DNA from: Chondrosia reniformis
Lineage: Eukaryota > Porifera > Demospongiae > Chondrillida > Chondrillidae
Assembly (NCBI GenBank): GCA_947172415.1
Contig: OX359189.1
Location: forward strand, 1,634,501-1,698,500
Direction of reading: 5' to 3'
Length of the DNA: 64,000 nt
Shown here: piece after piece, positions 34,301-55,180 of the stretch
How the letters are laid out: each line of letters opens with the position of its first letter
Position numbering within the stretch: position 1 is the first letter of the stretch
Made by a program: the position numbers and the translations under genes
Notes under the pieces: model-generated
Seen by the model: the letters and a program-made list of their open reading frames with translations, nothing else
Database searches by the model: none
Told to the model about the DNA's origin: nothing

Positions 34301-36797
34301 TGGCATGTGTTTCTGTATTAATGGAGTTGTTTTCCACATCATTAACTTAATGGATGATTGTACATTGTCTTATAGTTAAATGTACACTATCAAGTGATAG
34401 TTGTACACTGGATTGTCACCTACTGAATACTGAACTTTTGGTACAATTGCTTCATGCTTTGAAAAGGAGAGATCTAAAGAATTTAATTATCACCATTGGT
34501 ATACATCATTTTGATGTGAGTTACAACTGAGTATAATATTCAACTTATTCTGATGTTAAATGTAAAGTTAGACTATTTCAACTTGCCAGACACTTAATGA
34601 TATTCATTTACCACTTCTCTACCTACGTATGTATGTACGTATATACGTAGTAACATTAAGAACTATATTATTATAAAGTGGAACTTTCAAATTACCGACA
34701 TTTTGGGACATACTGTGTTGTCCTTTGTAAAGAGGTTGTCCCTATCTCAGAGGTTGTCTATAAGTCTATATGTATAACGGATATAAACTGTACATAATCA
34801 TTCCGATATACTTATTAGCATATTTTCTTTGCAAAATTCAGGAATTCAATAGTACTGTACGTATCATGCAGATGGTATTGTGAAATACTGTATCAGTATA
34901 CATGTACTAAAAGTCAAGAGTCAAACACCCATCCAGATAACCTGTTTAATTTATGTTGCTGATGCTCAACAATCCATTTATTGCTATAATGTTCCATAAT
35001 GTTCAGTACAAATATGCACTACTTCCCTATACCATTATATTTGTAAAGCAAAGAACCATTCAGACTTTGCATGAAAATGATTGTAAGTTCCCTTTGCTTT
35101 GCATTTAATGTTTACAAAGGAGCAACTCTGTCTATTGTGGGTCCAGTGGATAAAGCTTCTTGTAACCAGCCTTGACTATGAAGGAAACACTGAACTTCTA
35201 GTCCATTCTCCTGAAGGAATTGGTAGTCTCCCTTTATGAGAATGGACTGCTATGACTACTATAGACTCTACATGATCTCATTAGATTAGCTATATTTGCT
35301 ATGATGTTCAATGACATAAACTTTGTGGTAACTACTTTGAGAAGTTGTCAATTCTCAGAGGTACATACGTACGTATGATAGTTTGTGGGCAACTCATTCT
35401 CATTTCAAGGATTTATCCACTGTGTAGAGAGGTGTCCCAGTTGGTAATGTATTACTTAGATATGAATATAAATCCTTTCATTTGATAGCTACGTAAGTTG
35501 TCTGTTTCTGTTATTAGAGGGTCACTGTATTTAAAAGTACATAAATGTGTACTTATTGTATGCTTTTGGTTTTGGACATTATCACCTGTAAATATGTTGT
35601 AGCCGAATGAGTCCAATTTGGTTCAGCACTATGAAGAGATTAGAGAAGTTTGGAAGATACTGAAGTGTGGTACAATTGATTTATCCTTTAAAGATAATGT
35701 AAGTAAATGTTTGTGAATTGTAATCAATTGTATGAACTGTTTATTATCATATTATTATAGACAGCATTAGTAAGAACTGAAACACATTATTACATTATTA
35801 TAGACGTACGTACATTCTATTGCAGACATTAGATGCTCAATATTGTATATATCATGTGCTGTCTTGTTACAGTAAATACCCTCTATACTCTATGTTCTCT
35901 AAACTAATCCTTTCTCTACTTAGACACCTAAGGACATAATTTGTGCTGTCATGGAAGGTGTAGCAGAGAATGACAATGACTTAAACTTGAGAGTTACTGT
36001 CAGGCCAAGTGAACAAGATAGTATCACAAGTGAAGGTAGTAAAACTGTAGCACTGGATGTCAATGAACATATAAAACCTCATCTATCAGCTGGTGTTGCT
36101 GAAATGTTCAACTTGGATGAGGAGATATGTTCTTTGAAACCTCTTCACATTAGACAGTCATTAAGTGAGTGGTTTCTAGTATAGTTGTAGCTTATGTTTA
36201 ATTGTCAGTGTCCAGTACATGTACACACATACATATCAGCAACACTTATATTATATTATCAACCCGTAGGTCTTCTTCAGCAATGAATCATCATTTATTC
36301 ACGGGTTGAAACATTCAAATCTCTGTTTCTCAAATATAAGTGTTGCTGATGCTTAAATATATACTACCTTTTCATATGAATACAATAAATACCCCCTATT
36401 GTTTTATTGACTGTATGATTATAAAGAATACTGATTTGAATGTCAAAATATTCTCTGATTTTGTTAGTTTTATTAATATATTGTTTTGTTCCAATTAAGT
36501 GAAGCCTTATTGTGCTCTATTTAGTAATGGATGAACCTTCTAGTTCAAGGCCTTCACAACCTGTGTCAGGTGATGATCCAAATATGGAAGTGACTGCTTC
36601 AGGTGAGATGATCATGATAAAGTACAGTGCAAATACTTCTAATAAGTTTGGAATACTTAAGAAACAAGAAAGATATTTCTTGCACTCAATTAGACATGTC
36701 TCCATCTGAACACATGGATCAAGGTCTTCCTTTTGAACCTCCAACTGACTTATCTGCATCAGACATACAACTTGCTGACCAGTTCCTGTCCAGGTGA
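22370..36797 (+). CDS. NLR-type receptor: DEATH, Pro/Gln linker, NACHT, degenerate LRR exons
   Basis: Predicted 14 exons: 22370-22445, 22639-22947, 23159-23347, 24069-25156, 25257-26931, 29360-29550, 29986-30163, 31596-31717, 31953-32136, 34376-34515, 35603-35698, 35924-36164, 36525-36602, 36694-36797 (1556 aa). Residues 26-128 are a DEATH domain ([26 protein letters not shown]). Residues about 192-554 are a Pro/Gln-rich linker with 11-residue repeats. The NACHT exon covers 555-1112, with Walker [10 protein letters not shown] (647-655) and Walker [11 protein letters not shown] (Asp729), then ITSRP. Later exons alternate phase 1-0 and 0-1 and hold weak leucine-rich units ([18 protein letters not shown]). 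The C-terminus is acidic and lacks canonical LRR consensus. Sponge NLRs of DEATH-NACHT-LRR type are intracellular sensors, and ligand-driven oligomerisation through NACHT is the family model. The NACHT exon is secure. The LRR exon chain is less so, and one exon may be missing between 26931 and 29360. Confidence 0.8.
23966..23985. repeat. Poly-C homopolymer run
   Basis: Twenty consecutive C residues in an intron of the NLR gene, in an otherwise AT-rich setting. Its length could be an assembly or sequencing artefact, and the true tract may vary. Confidence 0.9.
24928..25092 (+). repeat. 33-bp coding tandem repeat in the NLR linker
   Basis: Five to six copies of a 33-bp unit encode [11 protein letters not shown] and variants in the proline-rich linker before NACHT. 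Two copies of [11 protein letters not shown] and two longer [19 protein letters not shown] units lie upstream in the same exon. The linker looks elastic in length. Confidence 0.85.
27740..28800 (-). mobile_element. Degenerate Penelope-like element (RT and GIY-YIG pieces)
   Basis: Minus-strand frames give pieces of one protein in order. RT-side sequence [18 protein letters not shown] lies near 28640. [15 protein letters not shown] and [20 protein letters not shown] follow between 28530 and 28250. A C-terminal nuclease segment lies near 27990-27860: [10 protein letters not shown], then [12 protein letters not shown], which is the GIY-YIG pattern. Stops and frameshifts separate the pieces (for example TAA directly after VVYEVP), so the copy is dead. 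It sits antisense in the intron after the NACHT exon. No other gene is present in this intron. Confidence 0.75.
28950..29275 (+). pseudogene. Possible relic LRR-like exon
   Basis: A frame ending at 29269 reads [13 protein letters not shown] and then [22 protein letters not shown], ending in a stop. The leucine spacing resembles the neighbouring LRR-region exons. Its length and lack of a donor make it unusable as an in-frame exon. It may be a decayed duplicate. The call is weak. Confidence 0.25.
30525..31110 (+). repeat. ~260-bp intronic repeat array, block 1 (about 2.3 units)
   Basis: Copies of a ~258-bp unit are spaced by the landmark TGTTCCAGTTTGGTATAAAG at about 30563, 30820 and 31079. 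Each complete unit holds a pyrimidine tract, AATAAATCATTGCA, then AACAACAG-(6 nt)-GTGAGTGT. The third unit is cut off by an inverted-repeat element at 31121. The short open frames in both strands of this array are repeat artefacts. Confidence 0.9.
31121..31488. mobile_element. Nested palindromic MITE (~368 bp)
   Basis: Outer ends pair: ACAAACTAAATGATAAGCTT near 31124 against AAGTTTATCATTTAGTTTGT near 31468-31487. An inner pair follows: GATAAGAAGGTGGATTATTGA near 31291 against TCAATAACCCACCTTTTTATC near 31413. It interrupts a copy of the 260-bp repeat, so it is younger than that array. Confidence 0.75.
32413..34330 (+). repeat. ~260-bp intronic repeat array, block 2 (about 7-8 units)
   Basis: Landmark spacing (TCATGTTCCAG near 32448, 32711, 32972, 33235, 33492, 33747 and 34009, with a variant near 34262) gives a 253-263-bp period. 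Units fall into subfamilies that share changes, such as CTTGAAGTTAGC against CTTGATGTTAGC. The last unit runs into the intron sequence just before the LRR exon at 34376. The repeat probably arose by amplification of intron sequence ahead of that exon. It is non-coding and not CRISPR-like. Confidence 0.92.
34680..35480. repeat. Dispersed non-coding repeat with internal inverted segments
   Basis: This stretch contains GTTGTCCTTTGTAAAGAGGTTGTCCC, a motif also seen near 57593 (TTTGTCCTTTATAAAGAGGCGTCCC). It also has inverted pairs AGTCCATTCTC/GAGAATGGACT (about 35199 and 35239) and CAGTGGATAAA/TTTATCCACTG (about 35145 and 35410). It is probably the remains of a DNA transposon family in an NLR intron. 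Limits are approximate. Confidence 0.45.
36235..36350. mobile_element. 116-bp MITE with 16-bp terminal inverted repeats
   Basis: The ends ATCAGCAACACTTATA (36235-36250) and TATAAGTGTTGCTGAT (36335-36350) are perfect reverse complements. An inner pair CAACCCGT/ACGGGTTG lies at 36260 and 36301. It is in the intron before the penultimate NLR exon. Confidence 0.8.
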
Positions 36798-37183
36798 CAG
36801 CCTCACAGCCGCACCTACCAGGACTCTCACAGCCACACCTACCAGGACCCTCACAGCCACACCTACCAGGACTCTCACAGCCACACCTACCAGGACCCTC
36901 ACAGCCACACCTACCAGGACTCTCACAGCCACACCTACCAGGACTCTCACAGCCACACCTACCAGGACCCTCACAGCCACACCTACCAGGACTCTCACAG
37001 CCACACCTACCAGGACCCTCACAGCCACACCTACCAGGACTCTCACAGCCACACCTACCAGGACCCTCACAGCCACACCTACCAGGACTCTCACAGCCAC
37101 ACCTACCAGGACCCTCACAGCCACACCTACCAGGACCCTCACAGCCACACCTACCAGGACCCTCACAGCCACACCTACCAGAA
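36798..37183. repeat. 24-bp minisatellite array 2, abutting the NLR stop codon
   Basis: About 16 copies of the same 24-bp unit as array 1, starting within a few bases of the NLR stop (TGA 36795-36797). Units alternate GGACTCTC and GGACCCTC over much of the array, giving a partial 48-bp higher-order period. On the right it joins sequence duplicated from the intron upstream of the exon at 34376. Open frames across it on both strands are periodicity artefacts. Confidence 0.95.
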
Positions 37184-37279
37184 AGGATACAGTAACTTTT
37201 ATTATGGCATGTGTTTCTGTATAAATGGAGTTGCTTCACACATCATTAACTTAATGGATGATTGTACATTTTCTTATAG

Positions 37280-37419
37280 TTAAATGTACACTATCAAGTG
37301 ATAGTTGTACACTAGATTGTCATCTCCAACCTAAACAGTGGGTAAAGTTGCTTCATGCTCTAGAAAGGAGAAATCTAAAGAATTTAACTGTCACCATGGG
37401 TATACCATGTTTTGATGTG
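37280..37419 (+). pseudogene. Orphan duplicate of an NLR LRR-region exon
   Basis: A 140-bp exon copy of 34376-34515 keeps the same length, phase (1 in, 0 out), acceptor (TTCTTATAG) and donor (GAT|GTGAGT). Both copies read [15 protein letters not shown] at the start and LLHAL with FD at the end. Some 70 bp of upstream intron is duplicated with it. It lies downstream of the predicted NLR stop, so it is a dormant duplicate, an alternative 3' exon (exon 36525-36602 could splice to it in phase), or part of an unmodelled transcript. No in-phase downstream exon was found. Confidence 0.7.
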
Positions 37420-37974
37420 AGTTGCCACCTTTGGTTAATGTCTACATGTATGTACATATAGCAACATTCAAAACTGTTAAGCATGTGACTATTCTACAGG
37501 ATCAACTGGAAGCAATATACATATACATGAGTAGTCTTGATACTAGATCAAGTAAATAGATTTCTTAAGGTTAAGTCATTTCAGAGAAGCCTTAAATCCT
37601 CTCAGAGCTTCAGTTATCTGTGGATCTTTGTTTATTACTGTGTGCATGATAATCTGGTGATCACACAACACAACATACGTACATCATATCATCTTTAATG
37701 TTTCTGTACAGAAAGTATAATGAAATTATGAAGGAGTAAACCAGTCTCAACAAAACGAGGATTCTCCTCTCTCCTCCCCCTTCTGGTAATCGGTTATGTA
37801 AGCAATGCTCTCTACAAGTCAAGCATACAATGAGGATATGTTCATGGCTCAGGTATACAACTGATCAAATCATCAGTATGCAATAGACCTAGAGGTAGGT
37901 ATATACACAAAATACCAGAGGCATCAGAAGTGTCGGTAAACCTAGGATGTTACATTTACATATATCGGCTAGAC
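37420..37974. other. Intergenic stretch without recognised features
   Basis: AT-rich sequence between the orphan NLR exon and the ABCB promoter. I see no exon, long repeat or inverted element here. Confidence 0.5.
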
Positions 37975-38148
37975 CGATGACGCAACGTCCTGATTGTCCA
38001 GTGGTCACGAACATGTTTTTGCGGAACGTGGCCAGTCTGTGGTGTTACGTAACACCTCACGGAAGCCATGTGCACTTCTATACGTACATAACGACTTCGT
38101 GCAGTAAGGTAGATATCACATTGTACAAGCGAATTCTGAAGAACAGAC
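37975..38148 (+). promoter_or_regulatory. ABCB promoter with a perfect bZIP-type palindrome
   Basis: A 16-bp perfect palindrome GGTGTTACGTAACACC lies at 38041-38056. Its centre TTACGTAA is the consensus of PAR-bZIP, NFIL3 and C/EBP factors. It is 93 nt upstream of the ATG. A second bZIP-like site, TGACGCAA, lies at 37978-37985. No TATA box is evident. Control of the transporter by a bZIP factor is inference. Confidence 0.55.
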
Positions 38149-49585
<11,437 letters not shown>

Positions 49586-49943
49586 TTAGGACTAGCTCAA
49601 CAGACAAACAGACACTATTTAACTTCTACCTACATTTTTTACACCTTATAATATGTATTCTGGCATATTCATATGTACCTTAGTATTTTCTCATTCATTT
49701 TGTTATTTACTTTTATTTACTTTGGATTTTGTAAAACACACATAGACTATACGTATCTATGTATTTTATCCAATTATATATATAACTAAATCACGCTTCA
49801 TTTAATATTCTTGATTTGTAATTATACGTTATAAATTTGAGGTGAGGTTGAGACTTTAAACTACTGCATAATAACCGCGATTGAGGAAGGTGGCATGGCG
49901 CGTGCGATATACATAGATATGGGAAGACATTTTTTTATAAAAA
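49586..49943. other. ABCB 3' flank and SFT2 gene 5' flank
   Basis: A 358-bp gap between two co-oriented genes. The right part (about 49870-49925) has CpG dinucleotides (ACCGCGATTG, GGCGCGTGCG) and probably holds the SFT2 gene promoter. No TATA box is obvious. Confidence 0.4.
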
Positions 49944-52782
49944 ATGGACACCATTAAAGGAGCCTTCAGTAGAGGCAATGATGATGCAGCTGCAGACGAA
50001 GAAGAAGGATTTCTTGCTGAGGTATGATGGTTTGTACGTACGCGTTGTATATACGTACGCGTATACCAAATTAAGTCAAATTTAATTCCCGTCTGTATGC
50101 GGTATTACATTATATAATTTCTGTTTCATATAGTCCGCAAATGTGACTATACTTGGCTACATATATACAATCTCTCCTTTTTTGGTAACTTAATTATTTG
50201 TAGTCTCCAAAGTTCAAAATAATATCCCCTGTGAATGGTAATATTGTATGTCTATGACAGAAGTAATCTATTTACACACCATTTCCAACTGTTCAACGCA
50301 AGCTGTTCACTGCTCCTTTTATATAGGTAAGGAAGAAGGCAAAGCTGAGCTACAAGCAAAGGCTAATTGGCTTTGGAATATGCTTTGGAATAGCGTGCCT
50401 GGGAGCCTTTCTAGTATGTGAAGATCACACTTTTGATGAATGTTATAATTTAGAAAGATAATCCATGAAGTACAGTATGTATGAATGATATACCTGACCA
50501 GTTCTGTCTAGTAGGACCAACTTTTATATTGACTTCTGTTTTTTTAAAGAAAAATGTTTTGTTTGCCTTTGAGTAAAACCTTTGTAACTCACTCTCCACA
50601 GAAACCTTCATTTATTTATTCTTCCTTCCTTACTATCTAAGGGTGTCTTGTTTGCTGCATTCTCAGGAGGAGCAAACACTGCTCTCCTAGCTCTCTTTGG
50701 GATATTCTTCTGCATTTCAACTATTGCGGCTGTGTGTAGGTACGTATGTACGTATGCTGTGTGGAAGTCTCCCTTTGCCTAGTCGCCATCACTACAGATA
50801 TTTCTCAATATGACATATATATATATATATTGGGGTGCTCCGCAGTATTGTATATACTGGGACTTTTCTCTTGCAAAACTATATTCATATACAATATGAA
50901 TATGTATTTATACTGTTGAAAATGAAGTGTCTAGTCTCTATTTATGGCAGCCAATATGCACAAGACACTGTTTTTGTCCACTATAATACTATTAGTTATG
51001 TTGATAGTCTAAGTCATATGGCAATCATGTGTTAGTCATGTGACAGTCTAATATCCTGTGGCAGTCATGTGGTAGTCATGTGACAGTTAAAATCATATCT
51101 GTGGTAGTCATGTGACATCCTGAGTTTTGGTAGGTGAAATGACTTACATTTGTAATACATTTATTGAAATGGGGTGGATGTCAGATCATGTGATTGTCAT
51201 GTGACTTATATTGATGCACATCTTGTCGTCTCTGTGTAGTACATTCTTCATAGTTGGACCAATTAAACAAGTAAAACAAATGTTGGATGTTGTCAAGATC
51301 ATTTGTGTGATTGTCTTTATAGTAAGTATATAATCATACAGATACTAATTTTAGTAGTGTTGCATATCTATGATATACATAATGTACATGGATAATCTAA
51401 AGTACCATTTTAATCCCTAAGATTTGGTGGATATCAATATTAAGCTAAGGAATATGTTTAGAATAGACAGTTTCCCAAGACTAAGAGCTTTGGATGAGGA
51501 TAGAGTTTCATATCAATTTGTCTGCCATTTTTCCACTTGGCCAGACAGCTACGTACTGTGCATTTGTACATATTTCTGGGAATTCTGCATAGTGTGTCAT
51601 ATAATGCCATGAGTTATGTATATATGTACATTATAACTCTCTCCTTGTCTCCTTGTCTTTATAGATTGCTTTCATTCTAACTCTCTGTGCTGCGTTTTGG
51701 GTGAGTTGCGTCACAGACTCTCTATATTTGTTTAGATAATTTTTGTTCACATGGATACTGATTTTTAAGGTTTATAGATGTCTTGTGTAACTGTAGTTTA
51801 GATAATTTTTGGTTGCATGTATTCTTACGTATCCTTTGGGTGTATGGATGCAATCCATTGCAGTATTAAAATGCAGTGGAGTACTATGAGGAATTCTACA
51901 TGTATATCTGGTATAATGAATGGAGTTGTACAAATCCCATTGAAGATGATCATTATAATGATGATCTTCAAAGACAGCAGCATTCTCTACATTGTATAAC
52001 AATGTAGAGAATGTCACACATAATGAGCTGTTTTCCGGGTTACATTAATGAGCTACGTACCATTTGAATACTTTTATTGCTTTTCAAGCATTACCTAGTC
52101 ACCTGCCTGGCCCCTTCATTGCTATTCATAATGGCTATTGTGGTATATATGTACGTACATACGTCAATACTTTCCTTCTTTACTTCTATTCAGTGGACTT
52201 ATGTATCTGGCCTGGCTATTCTATTTGGAATAATTCAATTCGTAGCTATTGGAGTGTATGCTGTAACTCTCATTCCATATGCCACGTAAGTCCTTGCAAG
52301 CACACATTAACTCTCATTCCATATGCCACGTACTGTAAGTCCTTGCATGCACACGTTAAGTTGTTTTTACATAGTATATTTATATACCTTAATATATCCC
52401 TGGCCCATAAATCTAAGATAGGTTATTATAGGGGCCACCTCGTTTCTACTTCTGATTCTTACACTTGATAGATACATACATTTATATACGTATATTATGG
52501 GTTGAGCTCTAGTGTTCCTAGTAATTTTGATGATACTTAAGTGTTCAGAATTGTAAAGGTACGTTGGTCCATCTGTGGACATTTCTATTTTTCTGCTGTC
52601 CAATGACTTCAGAAAGTAATAACTATAACTTTGGAAGATCAAACTTTGAAGTCTTGTATAATGTTTGATGTAAGCAGTAACATATAGTATTAGATGAGTA
52701 CGTATGTATTATGATTATATATTACAGGACTCTAATAAAGACTGGTGTAACAAAACTGACAAGTCTGGCCACATCAAGCTGA
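49944..52782 (+). CDS. SFT2 domain-containing vesicle transport protein
   Basis: Predicted 7 exons: 49944-50021, 50327-50413, 50642-50739, 51240-51321, 51665-51700, 52194-52285, 52728-52782 (175 aa). An acidic cytosolic N-terminus (DAAADEEEGFLAE) and a basic segment (KKAKLSYKQR) lead into four hydrophobic segments: GFGICFGIACLGAFL, a GVLFAAF...FCISTIAAV stretch, VKIICVIVFIIAFILTLCA, and LAILFGIIQFVAIGVYAV. The motif STFFIVGPIKQVKQM between helices 2 and 3 and the ending TLIPYAT are family hallmarks. SFT2 proteins are small Golgi/endosome tetraspan proteins linked to retrograde vesicle fusion. The last exon is short and overlaps an AATAAA at about 52733. The donor of exon 6 lies in a local tandem duplication. 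Which paralogue group (SFT2D1, 2 or 3) it belongs to is not clear. Confidence 0.88.
51981..52013. repeat. Perfect 15-bp hairpin in SFT2 intron 5
   Basis: CATTCTCTACATTGT, then ATA, then ACAATGTAGAGAATG: 15 paired bases on a 3-nt loop. It has no relation to the splice sites and no obvious mobile-element context. Confidence 0.8.
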
Positions 52783-52914
52783 ACTTTAGATAAGATTTTA
52801 TTGGCAACTCTGTTTTGCATGTATGCCAGATGCTTTTGTAAGAAAAGTTTAATGTATACAGTATATAGAAGTACATATACGTACATTACGTATGACTGCC
52901 AGGTTTAAATGTGT

Positions 52915-53340
52915 GTGTATGTCTAGTGCCAGATCATCTGCATACAGTGCATCCTGTACTGTTGTTGACCTATCCACTGTGTCCCAGTTGGTAGGTACAT
53001 CCCTTTGTGGGTATTGAGGCTGATCCTCCTCCAGGTCTCATACTCTCAGCTACCTCCCTCAAGATGTTGTCCATGTAGCAGTTGAAAGAATGGGGAATAA
53101 GACACATCCTTGTCGCCCTCCTGTCTTCACCTCAAACTGCTCAGACACTTCTCCTTCCTCCATCTTCACCTGGTACCATGTTCATCTCCTCGCTCAGCCT
53201 CACCATGTCTCCTGGGACTCCGTACTTCCACAATACCACCATCAAAGCCTCTCTGTTGACTGAGTCATATGCTTTAGGCAAATCAATGAAGCATATGCAA
53301 AGCTCTGATCAATGTTCCAATGACTTCTCCACCAATTGTC
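52915..53340 (-). mobile_element. LINE reverse-transcriptase fragment
   Basis: On the minus strand a stretch near 53285-53215 reads CFIDLPKAYDSVNREAL, the RT block with the first catalytic Asp. Near 52935 it reads LYADDLAL, the YADD active site. Between them VKTGGRQGC-like sequence is shifted in frame, so this is a dead, partial copy. It lies in the gap between the SFT2 gene and the collagen-like gene. The clade cannot be set from so short a piece. Confidence 0.7.
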
Positions 53341-53446
53341 TGATTGTCCAAAACACACACACACACACATGTTTGCATCTCAAGCAAATGCACAAACGCA
53401 CATCACTTTGAACACCTAGTTTGCCACAAGCACTATATAATTAGTG

Positions 53447-53660
53447 AACTGAAAATGCCTCCTATTGGCGTAGAATGCTATGGATGCAGTGCAGATTGAA
53501 TCATGGAATGGAATTTTAGTTTTTATCAATTGTCAATACAAGACCTGGAATGTGAACTCGCACACACACACACACACACACATATGTATGACTACGTGCC
53601 AACACCGTTGAGGCTGCCACTTGGTTCGGAATGCTATGACAAGTGTAGGGACCCTATTGG
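53447..53660. repeat. Dispersed repeat 'GAACTGAAAATGCC', copy 1
   Basis: Starts GAACTGAAAATGCC, continues with GCAGTGCAG and ATCATGGAATGG, and includes a (CA)n run (about 53560-53582). Copy 2 lies at 54799-54990. It is non-coding, and the short frame here is interrupted. Confidence 0.65.
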
Positions 53661-54798
53661 GTTTGGAAGGTTTCAGTCCCCCAGGGTTTTGAGCCAATCC
53701 ATAGACTGAAGCCTCCTTATATGCTTGTTGAAACAAGTGCTTACACTGGTGGTGGATACATAAGCAGTCATATTGACAAAATCAATCAGTATGCCATGCA
53801 AACTAATTAAACAGGGGAGGTGATCACTTTATGGTTAACACTCACTATATGGAGGAGCCACCACTCCTTGCCTTGCCGTGATACACTGTTTCAGTGTAGC
53901 AGCCTGATTAGGCCTAACGCCGTGCACCACCAACGATTAACTATAGGCAGACATGTACATTAGTGATGCAAGGAGGAGTATGTTTTCATGTGCCAGCTGT
54001 TCCTAGAGTTATATATTGTGCAATAGGATGACTCCATCACATGTGAGAGATGAAATGAAACTGCCCGACTATAGAGGGAACACCAGAACATCAGCTCATG
54101 CACACTGTTGAGTTGGCTTGGCTCCTCAACAGTGAGAGAGCTAGTGCTGCATACAAAGAGTATCATTTCTTTCACTGATGATGCAAAATGCAATACTGAT
54201 TTACTGTTTGAGATGAACTCACAAGGGAATCACTGTTGCAATGGGTGATGCCCACAATGGATGCATATAGAGTATATATGCTAGTTGATGGAAGTAAAAC
54301 TGTAGCAACCATATGCATATATATGCAGGTAGCACAAGGATAAGATCTGCAATGTGCTTGTTGTGTGTTGACTTAGCTGCATTTGATTGCTGCATCCCGC
54401 TCCTACTTGTGCTCAAGATGGTCTTGACACTGCAACTTGCGCTGGTGGTGTTTTCCTCTACCAACTAGAACATTTACTAAATTGTGCACACACACGAACT
54501 GGCACACATTGCAACTTGCACTGTGTGCATGGTGGCAATAAAAATGCAAATACAACATGGTTTAGAAAAAGGTTTTAACTCCAAAAAAAGGTCTATATAT
54601 CAGGCAGGCACCACATGCACCAGCACACATATATAATAGCTATAATAGCTGGAACAATAGATGTGAATATATACACATTGGAATACATAGCAAGCACACA
54701 AAGACATGGCCCCGGGCTATAGCCTTGCCAGCTCCACATATAGACACCTTAGATTTAGTGAATTATACATACGTTTGTGCACATCACATGTACAGCTT
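53661..54798. other. Gene-free stretch with low-level repeats
   Basis: No exon with convincing splice sites was found on either strand. The segment 53850-53935 (CCTTGCCTTGCCGTGATACA and following) resembles transposon-derived sequence by its GC content and lack of frame. CA-rich runs occur near 54485. Confidence 0.45.
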
Positions 54799-54990
54799 TT
54801 GAACTGAAAATGCCCAATGGTGTAGAAGCTACACATGCAGTGCAGCATGATTCATGGAGTGGAGTTTCAGTTCCATACATCGATAATTGTTATTTTTAGA
54901 TATCAGTAATCTGGAATGTTCACACATGCATATGGCTACATACCAACACATACTGTTTAGCCTGCCTCTTACATGGTATGGAATGCTAAA
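54799..54990. repeat. Dispersed repeat 'GAACTGAAAATGCC', copy 2
   Basis: Shares the start GAACTGAAAATGCC, the middle GCAGTGCAG, the CTGGAATGTTCACA-type segment and the GGTATGGAATGCTA-type end with copy 1, with small gaps. The two copies are in the same orientation about 1.35 kb apart. Confidence 0.6.
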
Positions 54991-55101
54991 CATGCATGAA
55001 TACGTCCAATAACTGGGGAGGCCTCACTAGTTGCTACTTAAAATAGGGTGAAGTTAGTGTACTAGCGCTGGTGGAATTATTCAATCACCCAAATGGCAGC
55101 G

Positions 55102-55109
55102 TATAAAAG
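55102..55109 (+). promoter_or_regulatory. TATA box of the collagen-like gene
   Basis: TATAAAAG, a canonical TATA box, lies 72 nt before the ATG at 55181. Most other gene starts in this window lack one. Confidence 0.7.
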
Positions 55110-55180
55110 GCACAGCTTTGAAGGTGTAAGCATAACTTGCTACGAAACCAAGAAAGCTTATGCCCAGTAGCTGACCAAGT

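Noticed and set aside
30525..34330. CRISPR-like array (regular repeats with short variable parts)
   Set aside because: Units are ~260 bp, variable parts are only 6 bp, the array lies in a eukaryotic intron, and no cas genes are present.
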